A DNA stretch of 64,000 nucleotides. Source: Microbacterium luteum (GTDB taxonomy: Bacteria; Actinomycetota; Actinomycetes; Actinomycetales; Microbacteriaceae). The position numbers and the translations under genes were made by a program. The notes below the pieces were generated by a model. That model worked only from the letters and a program-made list of their open reading frames with translations. It searched no databases and had not been told where the DNA came from. The DNA lies in NCBI RefSeq assembly GCF_015277875.1, contig NZ_CP063814.1:2542001-2606000 (forward strand), given 5' to 3'. Each line of letters opens with the position of its first letter. Position 1 is the first letter of the stretch. Positions 55,040 through 63,395 of the stretch are shown here, in pieces.

Positions 55040-57508
55040 TCAGCCGATCTTCTCGATCGGCGCGATCTTCACGAGAAGCTTCTTCGGGCCGGCCGTGTCG
55101 AAGCGCACGTGCGCCACACGTTTGGCGCCCTCCCCCGTGACGGTGTCGATGCGCCCTTCGCCGAAGTCGTCGTGCCGGATGCGGTCGCCGGGCGCGAGCA
55201 CCATGTCGCCGTTGTCGCGCACCTTCGCCGGGATGCGGTTGGTGAATTTGTCGAGGGAGGGTTTCGGCTCCCGGCGCCCGAGCGGCACGAGATCGTCGCC
55301 GTACCGGCCGCCGCCGCCTCGCGCCGATCCGCCCCGCGCGTTGAGCGCACGCGAGCGGGTCCCCCCGCGCGAGTTGACGTCGCCGGGCGACTGGCGCCAG
55401 TGCAGCAGCTCGGCCGGGATCTCCTGCAGGAAACGGCTCGGCATCGCCACCGTCACCTCGCCGAACTGCGCGCGGGTCATCGCGAGCGACAGGTGGAGGC
55501 GCTTGCGGGCACGGGTGATGCCGACGTAGAACAGGCGCCGCTCCTCCTGCGGGCCGCCCGGTTCGCCCGCCGAGATGCGGTGCGGGATGAGGTCTTCCTC
55601 GACGCCGGTGACGAAGACCGCGTCGTACTCGAGACCCTTCGCGGTGTGGAGCGTCATGAGCGAGACGGAGCCGGATGCGTCGTCGAGGTCGTCGGCGTCG
55701 GCGACGAGGGCGACCTCGGCGAGGAAGTCGATGACCGTGCCGTCGGGGTTGTTGCGGGCGAACTCGCGCGCGACCGCGACGAGCTCGTCGAGGTTCTCCA
55801 ACCGCGCTTCGTCCTGCGGATCGCGGCTCGCGCGCAGCGCATCCGAGTATCCGCTCTTGTTCAGCAGCAGCTGCAGGCCCTCGGCGACCGCGGTCGGCGG
55901 GGCGAGCTCGCCCGACGGCGGCAGCATGAGTTCGGACGCCTCCGCGATCACCGCGTCGAGCTGCAGGATGGCCGCCTGGATCTTCGGGCCGACCCCCAGT
56001 GCTGAGGCGTTGGCCAGCGCGTCGCGGAACGTGATGCGCTCGTCGGCGGCGTACCGGGCGATCGCGGTCTCGGTGACGTCGCCGATGCCGCGGCGGGGCT
56101 TGTTGAGGATGCGGCGCACCGCCATCTCGTCGGCGGGGTTGGCGACGGCGATGAGGTACGCCAGGGCGTCCTTGATCTCGGCGCGCTCGTAGAACTTGGT
56201 GCCGCCCATGATCTTGTAGGGCAGCGCGGAGCGGATGAAGATCTCCTCCAGCGCGCGTGACTGACTGTTGGTGCGGTAGAAGACCGCGATCTGGGAGTAG
56301 TCCACGCCGTCGCGGTGGAGCCGCTCGATCTCATCGGCGACGAACTGCGCCTCGTCGTGCTGCGAGTAGCCGGTGAAGCCGACGATCTGCTCCCCCGCGC
56401 CGACGTCGGTCCACAGCTTCTTGTCCTTGCGGTCGAAGTTGTTGCCGATGACGGCGTTCGCGGCCGAGAGGATGTTCTGCGTCGACCGGTAGTTCTGCTC
56501 CAGCAGCACGACCTTGGCACCGGGGAAGTCGCGCTCGAATTCGCTGATGTTGCGGATGTCGGCGCCCCGGAACGCGTAGATCGACTGATCGGAGTCGCCC
56601 ACGACCGTCAGCGACGCCGCGTCTGCTTCGTCCGGCTCGGCATCCCAGATCATCATGCCTGCGCCGCCGCCGACAGGTTCGCTGTCGACGCCCGGCGGAC
56701 GGGTGAGTTCGTGGATGAGCGCGTACTGGGCGTGGTTGGTGTCCTGATACTCGTCCACGAGGATGTGGCGGAATCGACGCCGATAGGTGTCTGCGACCGT
56801 CGGGAAAGCCCGGAAGAGGTAGACCGTCTGCGCGATGAGGTCGTCGAAATCGAAGGCGTTGGCCCGCTGCAGCGAGCGCTGATAGTCGCCGAACACCTCG
56901 ACGAACACCCGTTCGGCCGGGTCGCTCATGTTCGCCTGACGCGCATACGACTCCGCGTCGGCGAGCTCGTTCTTGAGCTTGGAGATCTTCGACTGCACCG
57001 CGGCGGGGGTGAGACCGAAGGCATCCGCCTCGTGCTCCTTCACGAGGCGCTTGATGAGCGCGCGCGAGTCGCCCGAGTCGTAGATGGTGAACGACCGCGT
57101 GAAACCGAACTGCTCGGCCTCGCGGCGCAGGATGCGCACGCAGGCCGAGTGGAAGGTGGAGATCCACATGCCGCGGGCGCGATCGCCGATGAGCTGTTCC
57201 ACGCGTTCGCGCATCTCGCCGGCGGCCTTGTTGGTGAAGGTGATCGCCAGGATCTGGCTGGGCCACGCATCGCGCGTGCGGAGCAGGCTCGCGATGCGAT
57301 GGGTGAGCACGCGCGTCTTGCCGGAGCCGGCCCCGGCCACGATCAGCAGCGCCTTGCCGCGGTAGGTCACGGCGTCGCGCTGGGGCGGGTTGAGACCCTC
57401 GACGAGGTCGGCGTCGACGCGGGAATCCCCGGAGCGGGGGCCGGCGTCGGCGCCGACGATGAGCGGGACGGATGCCGCGTCGGAGGCGGCCGCGAAGGCG
57501 TCGGTCAT
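55040..57508 (-). CDS. pcrA: UvrD/PcrA-type DNA helicase
   Basis: An 822-residue superfamily 1A 3'-5' helicase. Motifs in order are LIVAGAGSGKTRVLTHRI (Walker A), ITFTNKAAGEMRERV, FHSACVRIL, LVDEYQDTNHAQY (Walker B), VVGDSDQSIYAFRGA, VLLEQNYRSTQNIL, LMTLHTAKGLEYDAVFVTGVEE and RLFYVGITRARKRL. The C-terminal SH3-like tail GDRIRHDDFGEGRIDTV is usual for PcrA. It acts in nucleotide excision repair and in clearing replication forks. TAGACT lies 9 bases before the ATG. Confidence 0.96.
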   Translation of the reverse strand: MTDAFAAASDAASVPLIVGADAGPRSGDSRVDADLVEGLNPPQRDAVTYRGKALLIVAGAGSGKTRVLTHRIASLLRTRDAWPSQILAITFTNKAAGEMRERVEQLIGDRARGMWISTFHSACVRILRREAEQFGFTRSFTIYDSGDSRALIKRLVKEHEADAFGLTPAAVQSKISKLKNELADAESYARQANMSDPAERVFVEVFGDYQRSLQRANAFDFDDLIAQTVYLFRAFPTVADTYRRRFRHILVDEYQDTNHAQYALIHELTRPPGVDSEPVGGGAGMMIWDAEPDEADAASLTVVGDSDQSIYAFRGADIRNISEFERDFPGAKVVLLEQNYRSTQNILSAANAVIGNNFDRKDKKLWTDVGAGEQIVGFTGYSQHDEAQFVADEIERLHRDGVDYSQIAVFYRTNSQSRALEEIFIRSALPYKIMGGTKFYERAEIKDALAYLIAVANPADEMAVRRILNKPRRGIGDVTETAIARYAADERITFRDALANASALGVGPKIQAAILQLDAVIAEASELMLPPSGELAPPTAVAEGLQLLLNKSGYSDALRASRDPQDEARLENLDELVAVAREFARNNPDGTVIDFLAEVALVADADDLDDASGSVSLMTLHTAKGLEYDAVFVTGVEEDLIPHRISAGEPGGPQEERRLFYVGITRARKRLHLSLAMTRAQFGEVTVAMPSRFLQEIPAELLHWRQSPGDVNSRGGTRSRALNARGGSARGGGGRYGDDLVPLGRREPKPSLDKFTNRIPAKVRDNGDMVLAPGDRIRHDDFGEGRIDTVTGEGAKRVAHVRFDTAGPKKLLVKIAPIEKIG

Positions 57509-57544
57509 TGCCCCACCAGTCTAGAACGACCCGCCGACACTGCC

Positions 57545-58423
57545 TCAGTCGAGGGCGAGACGGGCCTCGCGGATCCGCGCCAGCGGCTTCTTCACGCCCG
57601 GCGGCTTCTCTCCCGTCCCGCCGCGCACCGTACGCACGATGTCGCCGTAGACGTCGGCGGGTTCACCCGCACGCCCGGCGAGCACGCCTTCGCGCTCGAC
57701 GAAGGCGAGGAAGGCGACGGCGTCGCGATGGCCGCCGAGGCGGTCGTGGATGGCGTCGCCCGCGTCCGCGAGCGTCGCGACCTGCTCCGGGTGCACCTCG
57801 GGCGCGGCGGAGGCGATCGCCTCGGAGACATAGCGCAGACGCCGCGCCGCCTTGCGCAGCGCGTGGAGCGGCGCATTCGTGCCGTCGAGCAGCTTCGCGG
57901 CCCGGAGCACGCGTCGCGCTTCGTGCCGCAGCACCGTCGAGACGAGATCGTCGGCGGGCGCCTGCGGGTCGTCGACGCGGAGCTCGAGGACGAATCCGCG
58001 CAGCAGCCGGTCCCTCTCGCGCGCACGCCGAAGGTCGATCAGTTCCCCGAGGCGCGCGTGCGCACGCGCGTACTCGGCGCGCGGTCGGTCGACGAGACGC
58101 TCGAAGGCGGCGCCGTCCGCGATGCCGCGTGAAGCGAGCTCGGCTTCCCCCGCGTCGGCGAGGACCTCGAGGTCGCGCGCGACACCGAGCTGCCGACCCC
58201 ACTCGGCGTAGAGCACGCGCAGCCGCTCGACGGCGGGCTCGTCGAGCACGTCGCGGAACCCGGCGAGCACGCTGCGCAGGCGGCGAACGCGCGTGCGGTG
58301 CTGGTGCAGGCCGTCCGGCACGTCTTCGAGCATCCCGGCGCGGGTCTGGTCGAGGTCGTCCGCGGCACTGCGGACGATGCGCACGACGAGGTCGCCGGCT
58401 GACGCCGGACTCTGGCTGGTCAT
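57545..58423 (-). CDS. CHAD domain protein
   Basis: A 292-residue all-helical protein with the conserved histidines and arginines of the CHAD fold: VHQMRTRVRRLRSVLAGF-like sequence in LHQHRTRVRRLRSVLAGF, EWGRQLGVARDLEVL, and LHALRKAARRLRYVSEAI. CHAD proteins bind polyphosphate and often pair with CYTH phosphatases; none is adjacent. TAGAGT (complement at 58431-58436) ends 7 bases before the ATG. Confidence 0.92.
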   Translation of the reverse strand: MTSQSPASAGDLVVRIVRSAADDLDQTRAGMLEDVPDGLHQHRTRVRRLRSVLAGFRDVLDEPAVERLRVLYAEWGRQLGVARDLEVLADAGEAELASRGIADGAAFERLVDRPRAEYARAHARLGELIDLRRARERDRLLRGFVLELRVDDPQAPADDLVSTVLRHEARRVLRAAKLLDGTNAPLHALRKAARRLRYVSEAIASAAPEVHPEQVATLADAGDAIHDRLGGHRDAVAFLAFVEREGVLAGRAGEPADVYGDIVRTVRGGTGEKPPGVKKPLARIREARLALD

Positions 58424-58507
58424 GGCCCTCACTCTAGAGCGGCAAGGAGCGCGCCCGGCCGCTCCGCCCCCAGAGGACTCCCGGCCGGCTGCGCCATGAT
58501 GAGAGGC

Positions 58508-58915
58508 ATGCGCCTGGTCCTCAACATCATCTGGCTCGTGCTGTCGGGCTTCTGGATGTTCCTCGCCTACCTGCTCGCCGGTGTGCTGCTGTGCATCCCC
58601 ATCATCACGATCCCGTGGGCGATCGCATCCTTCCGTGTCGGCCTGTACGCCCTGTGGCCGTTCGGCCGCACGATCGTCGACAAGCCGGGAGCCGGCGTGG
58701 GGTCGTTCCTCGGCAACGTCATCTGGGTGATCTTCGCCGGAATCTGGCTCGCGATCGGCCACATCGTCACGGGAGTCGCGATGTGCCTGACCATCATCGG
58801 CATCCCGCTCGGCATCGCGAGCTTCAAGCTCGTGCCGATCTCGCTCATGCCGCTGGGCAAGGACATCGTCGACGTGGACGCCGCCCGCGGCGCCGTGCCC
58901 ATCGTGCGCGCCTGA
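58508..58915 (+). CDS. YccF-domain membrane protein
   Basis: A 135-residue protein with two YccF (DUF307) repeats, each two helices: IPIITIPWAIASFRVGLYALWPFGRTIV and LTIIGIPLGIASFKLVPISLMPLGKDIV. Function unknown. GAGAGG stands before ATG 58508; an in-frame ATG four codons earlier has no ribosome site. Convergent with the next gene. Confidence 0.9.
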   Translation: MRLVLNIIWLVLSGFWMFLAYLLAGVLLCIPIITIPWAIASFRVGLYALWPFGRTIVDKPGAGVGSFLGNVIWVIFAGIWLAIGHIVTGVAMCLTIIGIPLGIASFKLVPISLMPLGKDIVDVDAARGAVPIVRA

Positions 58916-58925
58916 GCGCGGCCGT

Positions 58926-59672
58926 TCAGCCCACGGCGGCGGCCCGCGCCGGTCGCCGCAGCTGGGTCACCAGCGCCCACCCGGCGGCGACGAACACCCA
59001 CACGAACAGGGCGAACACGAGCGCGACGTAAACGGTGCGCGTCACGGCGTTGGCCCAGACGGTGTCCCAGAACCCCCCGGGACCGGCGACCGACATCGCC
59101 CCGAGCATGATCGTGCACCGGCCCACCAGCGCTCCTCCGGCAGCGGCGAAGACCGGCCACGGCGACCGCCTGCCCGCCAGCAGCCGCAGCACGATCGCGA
59201 CGACGCCCCAACCGAGCAAGGTGATGACGAGTTCGGTGAGGGCGAGGAAGGAGGCCTGCACCACGCTCGTGCCCACGAGCAGCGCGGCCGGAACGCCGAA
59301 CGTGAGTCGCCGGTCCAGCGGCAGCATGCCGAGCGTCGACTCGCGCGCCCGCCACGGCCGCGTCGACGACAGCCACGTCGACCGCGCCGCGGCCGCACCG
59401 GGCCGGCGCACCAGACGCGTGCGCGCGGCGAGCATGCCGATGACGAGCCACAGGGCCGCCAGCACCAGCAGCACCCGCGCCACCCACGCCATCGCGGTGT
59501 CGCGCTCGGCGCGTTCGGCGTCGGTGACGGGAGCGAAGGAGGCCTGTTCGAGGGCGCCCGCCCACCGACGCAGCTCTTCCTCGGGCAGAACGAGGGCGAA
59601 GGTCGCTCCGACCGCCAGGAGGATCACGAAGGTGGCGATGGCGAGGATTCCTCGCCGTGCCGCCGTCGTCAT
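58926..59672 (-). CDS. Integral membrane protein of unknown function
   Basis: A 248-residue protein with about six hydrophobic segments, among them ILAIATFVILLAVGATFALVL, VLLVLAALWLVIGMLAA and ALVFALFVWVFVAAGWALVTQL. No family is recognised. TAACGT (complement at 59679-59684) ends 6 bases before the ATG, so it is probably leaderless. It is divergent from the phosphatidyltransferase operon, with 100 bases between. Confidence 0.8.
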   Translation of the reverse strand: MTTAARRGILAIATFVILLAVGATFALVLPEEELRRWAGALEQASFAPVTDAERAERDTAMAWVARVLLVLAALWLVIGMLAARTRLVRRPGAAAARSTWLSSTRPWRARESTLGMLPLDRRLTFGVPAALLVGTSVVQASFLALTELVITLLGWGVVAIVLRLLAGRRSPWPVFAAAGGALVGRCTIMLGAMSVAGPGGFWDTVWANAVTRTVYVALVFALFVWVFVAAGWALVTQLRRPARAAAVG

Positions 59673-59772
59673 GTGATCACGTTAGTCGATGCCGATGCCG
59701 CGTCTTTACCACAGCCGACCCGACCGGGTCAGGTGCTGGGCGCGGCGGGCACCGCGTTGCTAGCGTGCCGAC

Positions 59773-60534
59773 ATGACCGTGGCAGAGCGGCTCTCCCCGT
59801 CGGCGTCCCCGCGCGCCGCCGCGCGCCTGCCTCCGCTGCGACGATTCATCTCACTGTCGGCGGTGTGCGTCGCCGGTACCGTCGCGATCATCGCGTCGCT
59901 GCGTCTTCCGGCGCCCGCGGCGGGCGGCGCCGTCGCCCTCCTGGTCGCGGCTCTCGTGGTGTCGATCGCGGGCTTCCGGGCCCACCACGGTCACGGCCGG
60001 GTCGGCGCCGCCAACGCGGTGACCCTCGTGCGTCTCGGGGTCGTCGCGGTGCTCGCCGGCATCCTCTTCGCCGGGGCGACGCAGCCGGTGGCGGTCCTCG
60101 CCCTCGGCACGATCGCGCTGTGCCTGGACGGCGTCGACGGATACCTCGCGCGGCGTCAGCGCCTCACCTCTCGCTTCGGTGCGGCGTTCGACATGGAGGT
60201 CGACTCGGCGTTCGCGCTCGTCCTGGCTCTGCTGGCGGCCGCCGGACCGGCCGGAGCGTGGGCGGTGCTCCTGGGCGTGCCGCGCTACGCGTTCGGAGCC
60301 GCGGCACTGGCCGCCCCCTGGCTGAAGGGGCCGCTGGCCGACCGCGCGAGCCGCAAGGTGGTGTGCGTGCTGCAGCTCGTGGCCCTGCTCGTGCTGCAGG
60401 TGCCGTTCCTCCCTGCGCCCGTCGCACTGGCCATGGTCGGGGTGACAGCCGGGCTGCTGCTGTGGTCGTTCGGCAGCGACGTCGTGGCCCTGCGCCGCGC
60501 GCGCGTGCCACGGTCGAAAGCTCGTCGGGCGTGA
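59773..60534 (+). CDS. CDP-alcohol phosphatidyltransferase
   Basis: A 253-residue membrane enzyme that transfers a phosphatidyl group from a CDP-linked lipid or alcohol. The full signature DG(X2)AR(X8)G(X3)D(X3)D is present as DGYLARRQRLTSRFGAAFDM then EVD, near residues 120-140. About six helices surround it. The second alcohol substrate is not clear. TAGCGT (59761-59766) ends 6 bases before the ATG. It is the first of five overlapping genes, with a flippase-like protein next and an ABC importer after. Confidence 0.92.
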   Translation: MTVAERLSPSASPRAAARLPPLRRFISLSAVCVAGTVAIIASLRLPAPAAGGAVALLVAALVVSIAGFRAHHGHGRVGAANAVTLVRLGVVAVLAGILFAGATQPVAVLALGTIALCLDGVDGYLARRQRLTSRFGAAFDMEVDSAFALVLALLAAAGPAGAWAVLLGVPRYAFGAAALAAPWLKGPLADRASRKVVCVLQLVALLVLQVPFLPAPVALAMVGVTAGLLLWSFGSDVVALRRARVPRSKARRA

Positions 60535-61592
60535 CCGACTCGGGGCGGCCCGCCCGTCGGCGCACGCGGTGGATCCGCACCGCGCAGGCCGTCGTCACCG
60601 TCGTCCTCCTGGTCCTGCTGTGGCGCGTCGTCGGCGGCCCCGACGTCGCCGACCTGCTGGCCACCGCGCACATCGGATGGCTCGCCCTGGCCGTCGCGCT
60701 CCTGATCGCCCACACGATCTTCGCGGCGTGGCGCTGGAAGGTGACCGCAGCGCCCTTGGGCCTGCACCTGTCGGCACGCACGGCTGTCGAGGAGTACTTC
60801 CTCGCGCAGCTGATCAATTCCGCCCTCCCCGGCGGCGTGCTCGGAGACGTCGGCCGCGCCGCACGGTCGCGTCACCGGGCGACCCTGCGCGTGGCCGCCG
60901 GCGCTGTCGCGGTCGAACGCGGGATCGGGCAGGCGGCACTGGCCGTGGTCCTCGTCGTCGGGGTGGTCGTCACGGCCGCCCTCCCCGGCGGCTTCACCCT
61001 CCCGCGGCCGTGGCTGGCCGGCGTCTCGATCGGGATCGCCGGGGCGGTGCTCGTGCTCGTCGCCCTGATCATGACGACACGGGTGCTCGCCCGCCGACAC
61101 GTCGCGTGGGCCGCCCGAGTCGCGGACGGCATGCACCGCAGCACCACCGGACCGGGCGTGCGGAGCGCTCAGGCCGCCCTGAGCATGGTGGCCGTCGCGT
61201 GCCTGCTCGCGGCCTTCTGGTGCTGCACTGCCGCCGTCGGGGCCGCGCTCCCCGTCGGCGCGGTCGCGACACTCGTGCCGCTCGTGCTGCTGTCGATGCT
61301 GCTGCCGGTCTCCATCGGAGGCTGGGGGGTGCGCGAGACCGCGGCGGTGGCGCTCCTCCCGGTGGCCGGGATCACGGGCGCGCAGGCCCTCGCCTCGAGC
61401 ATCGCCTTCGGCGTGGTCGCGCTCGTCGCCACGCTTCCGGGCCTCGCCGCCCTGTGGACGGCTCGGCACGCCGCCGAACCGACGGCATCGGGCCCCGCTT
61501 GCGCACCCGAACCGCCGGCGTCGGGCCGCGCCACCGCATCCATCCCACGCCCGAACGCACCGCACACCACGCTCTCGGAGGAGCATCCATGA
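60531..61592 (+). CDS. Lysylphosphatidylglycerol synthase/flippase-like (UPF0104) membrane protein
   Basis: A 353-residue protein with about eight helices. AHTIFAAWRWKVTAAPLG, FLAQLINSALPGGVLGDVGRAAR and LLPVSIGGWGVRETAAVALL are the conserved blocks of the LPG synthase transmembrane/flippase family. GTG 60531 overlaps the phosphatidyltransferase stop by GTGA. It may flip the lipid that enzyme makes. The C-terminus ends in a proline-rich tail. The stop overlaps the binding-protein gene by ATGA. Confidence 0.9.
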   Translation: MTDSGRPARRRTRWIRTAQAVVTVVLLVLLWRVVGGPDVADLLATAHIGWLALAVALLIAHTIFAAWRWKVTAAPLGLHLSARTAVEEYFLAQLINSALPGGVLGDVGRAARSRHRATLRVAAGAVAVERGIGQAALAVVLVVGVVVTAALPGGFTLPRPWLAGVSIGIAGAVLVLVALIMTTRVLARRHVAWAARVADGMHRSTTGPGVRSAQAALSMVAVACLLAAFWCCTAAVGAALPVGAVATLVPLVLLSMLLPVSIGGWGVRETAAVALLPVAGITGAQALASSIAFGVVALVATLPGLAALWTARHAAEPTASGPACAPEPPASGRATASIPRPNAPHTTLSEEHP

Positions 61593-62605
61593 ACGATCGA
61601 CTGATCCTCTCCCGCCGCACCCTCCTCGGGGCCGGGCTCGTCGGCGCCATCGGCATCGTCGGCGCGGCATGCAGCATGCCCGGCACCGGCGGCTCGCCGT
61701 CGGCGACGCGCGCGGCGAGCCTGCAGCTGTCGTGGCTGCACTCGGTGCAGTTCGGCGGCAGCTACATCGCGCTCGATCGCGGGTGGTGGCAGGAGTCCGG
61801 TCTCGAGGTCGACCTGCTGCAGGGTGGACCGAACGCGCCGGTGGAGCCGCCGGTCGTGGCGGGTACCGCGCTGGTGGGGGTCTCCGCCGCGGACTACACC
61901 GCCGCGGCCGTCGCCGAGGGCGCCCCGTTCCGCATCATCGGGGTCGCGATGCAGAAGAACCCCTTCGTGATCGCCTCGCTGCCGGACCGGCCGGTGAACG
62001 AGCCGGCCGACATGGCGGGCATGCGCATCGGCATGGCCACCGCCAACACGCCGGTGCTCGAGACGCTGTGCACCCTCAACGACGTCGACATCGAGGCGAT
62101 CGAGATCGTGCCGACCCAGTACTCCGCTCAACCGCTCCTCGCCGGCGAGGTCGACTGCCTGCTGTGCTGGGAGACCGACCTGCCGGTCGCCATGGCCGTG
62201 CAGGGCGTCGACAGCGTCACGATGCTGATGGCCGACTACGGCTACGCCCTGCACTCGCAGACCTACATCGCCACCGAGGACTCCCTCGCCAACCGGCGCG
62301 ACGACCTCGTGGCCCTCATGAGCGGTGAAGTGCGCGGATGGGAGGCTTACCGCGAAGACACCGACGCCGCCGCCCAGCTCGCCGTGGACATGTTCCCCGA
62401 CGCGGGGCTCGACCTCGAGACGCAGCGGCTTCAGGCCGAGCGACAGGTGCCGCTGATGTTCTCGGGGACCACCGACGCGAACGGCTTCGGCTGGTGGTCC
62501 GACGAGTCCGTCGCGCAGAACATCGAGACCCTTGCCCTCCTCGGGCAGGACGTCGACGCGTCGCTGTGGGACCGATCCGTCCTGGAGCAGGTGCATGGCG
62601 CCTGA
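61589..62605 (+). CDS. NMT1/THI5-like ABC substrate-binding lipoprotein
   Basis: A 338-residue exported binding protein. The signal has a twin-arginine-like SRRTLLGAG followed by a lipobox ending at Cys28 (GAAC). The body has LQLSWLHSVQFGGSYIALDRGWWQESGLEVDLLQGG, the typical opening of NMT1/SsuA-like proteins for pyrimidine, riboflavin or sulfonate ligands, and cysteines at VDCLLCWETD that suggest an unusual site. ATG overlaps the flippase stop, with GGAGGAG before it. The ligand is unknown. Confidence 0.9.
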   Translation: MNDRLILSRRTLLGAGLVGAIGIVGAACSMPGTGGSPSATRAASLQLSWLHSVQFGGSYIALDRGWWQESGLEVDLLQGGPNAPVEPPVVAGTALVGVSAADYTAAAVAEGAPFRIIGVAMQKNPFVIASLPDRPVNEPADMAGMRIGMATANTPVLETLCTLNDVDIEAIEIVPTQYSAQPLLAGEVDCLLCWETDLPVAMAVQGVDSVTMLMADYGYALHSQTYIATEDSLANRRDDLVALMSGEVRGWEAYREDTDAAAQLAVDMFPDAGLDLETQRLQAERQVPLMFSGTTDANGFGWWSDESVAQNIETLALLGQDVDASLWDRSVLEQVHGA

Positions 62606-63395
62606 GACCGCTCCCGGCCCGCGGGTCGAGGTGCGAGGCGCCTCGAAGACGTACCCCGACGGCACCGAGGCGCTCGCACCGCTCGACCTGGTGCTGGAGT
62701 CCGGTCGCACGACCGCCCTGGTCGGACCATCCGGATGCGGCAAGTCGACGCTGTTGCGCATGATCGCGGGCCTCGAAACGGCGACCACGGGCGAGGTGCG
62801 CATCGACGGCGACCACCCGGCGAGCGTTGCCGCCCGCGGCGAACTGGCCGTGGCGTTCCAGGATCCGTCGCTGCTTCCGTGGCGCACCGTGCGTCGCAAC
62901 GTCGCCCTCGCCCGCACGCTCGCCGGACGCCGGGCCGATGGAGCCGCGGTCGACGCGATGATCTCCCGGGTCGGACTCGACGGGTTCGAAGACACCCGCC
63001 CGGCGTCGCTGTCGGGCGGGATGCGACAGCGCGCCGCGATCGCGCGCGCCCTCGTCGCCGAACCGCGCCTGCTTCTGCTGGACGAGCCGTTCGGCGCGGT
63101 CGACGAGATCACCCGCGGCGACCTCGTGTCCGAGCTGCCGCCGCTGTGGCGACGCCGCGGCACGACGACGCTGCTCGTGACGCACTCACTGCGCGAGGCG
63201 GTGCGGATCGCCGATCGCGTCGTGGTGCTGAGCCCCCGTCCGGCGCGCATCGTGGCGGACATCCCGGTGCCGCTGCCGCACCCGCGCACCGACGCGATGG
63301 CGCACGATCCCGCCTTCGAACGGCTGGTCGACACCGTGGCCGATGCCCTCGCGCGATCGCGCCGGCCCGCACCGGAAGCCGGCGCGCGGCCGTGA
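62595..63395 (+). CDS. ABC transporter ATP-binding protein (nitrate/sulfonate/thiamine-precursor family)
   Basis: A 266-residue ATPase. Walker A is GPSGCGKST, Q-loop VAFQDPSLLPWRTV, signature LSGGMRQR, Walker B LLLLDEPFGAVDE, H-loop LVTHSLREAV. The start ATG lies inside the binding-protein gene with GGAGCAGG before it, and the permease overlaps by GTGA. It resembles the ATPase at 651-1466, but is a separate system. Confidence 0.93.
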   Translation: MAPETAPGPRVEVRGASKTYPDGTEALAPLDLVLESGRTTALVGPSGCGKSTLLRMIAGLETATTGEVRIDGDHPASVAARGELAVAFQDPSLLPWRTVRRNVALARTLAGRRADGAAVDAMISRVGLDGFEDTRPASLSGGMRQRAAIARALVAEPRLLLLDEPFGAVDEITRGDLVSELPPLWRRRGTTTLLVTHSLREAVRIADRVVVLSPRPARIVADIPVPLPHPRTDAMAHDPAFERLVDTVADALARSRRPAPEAGARP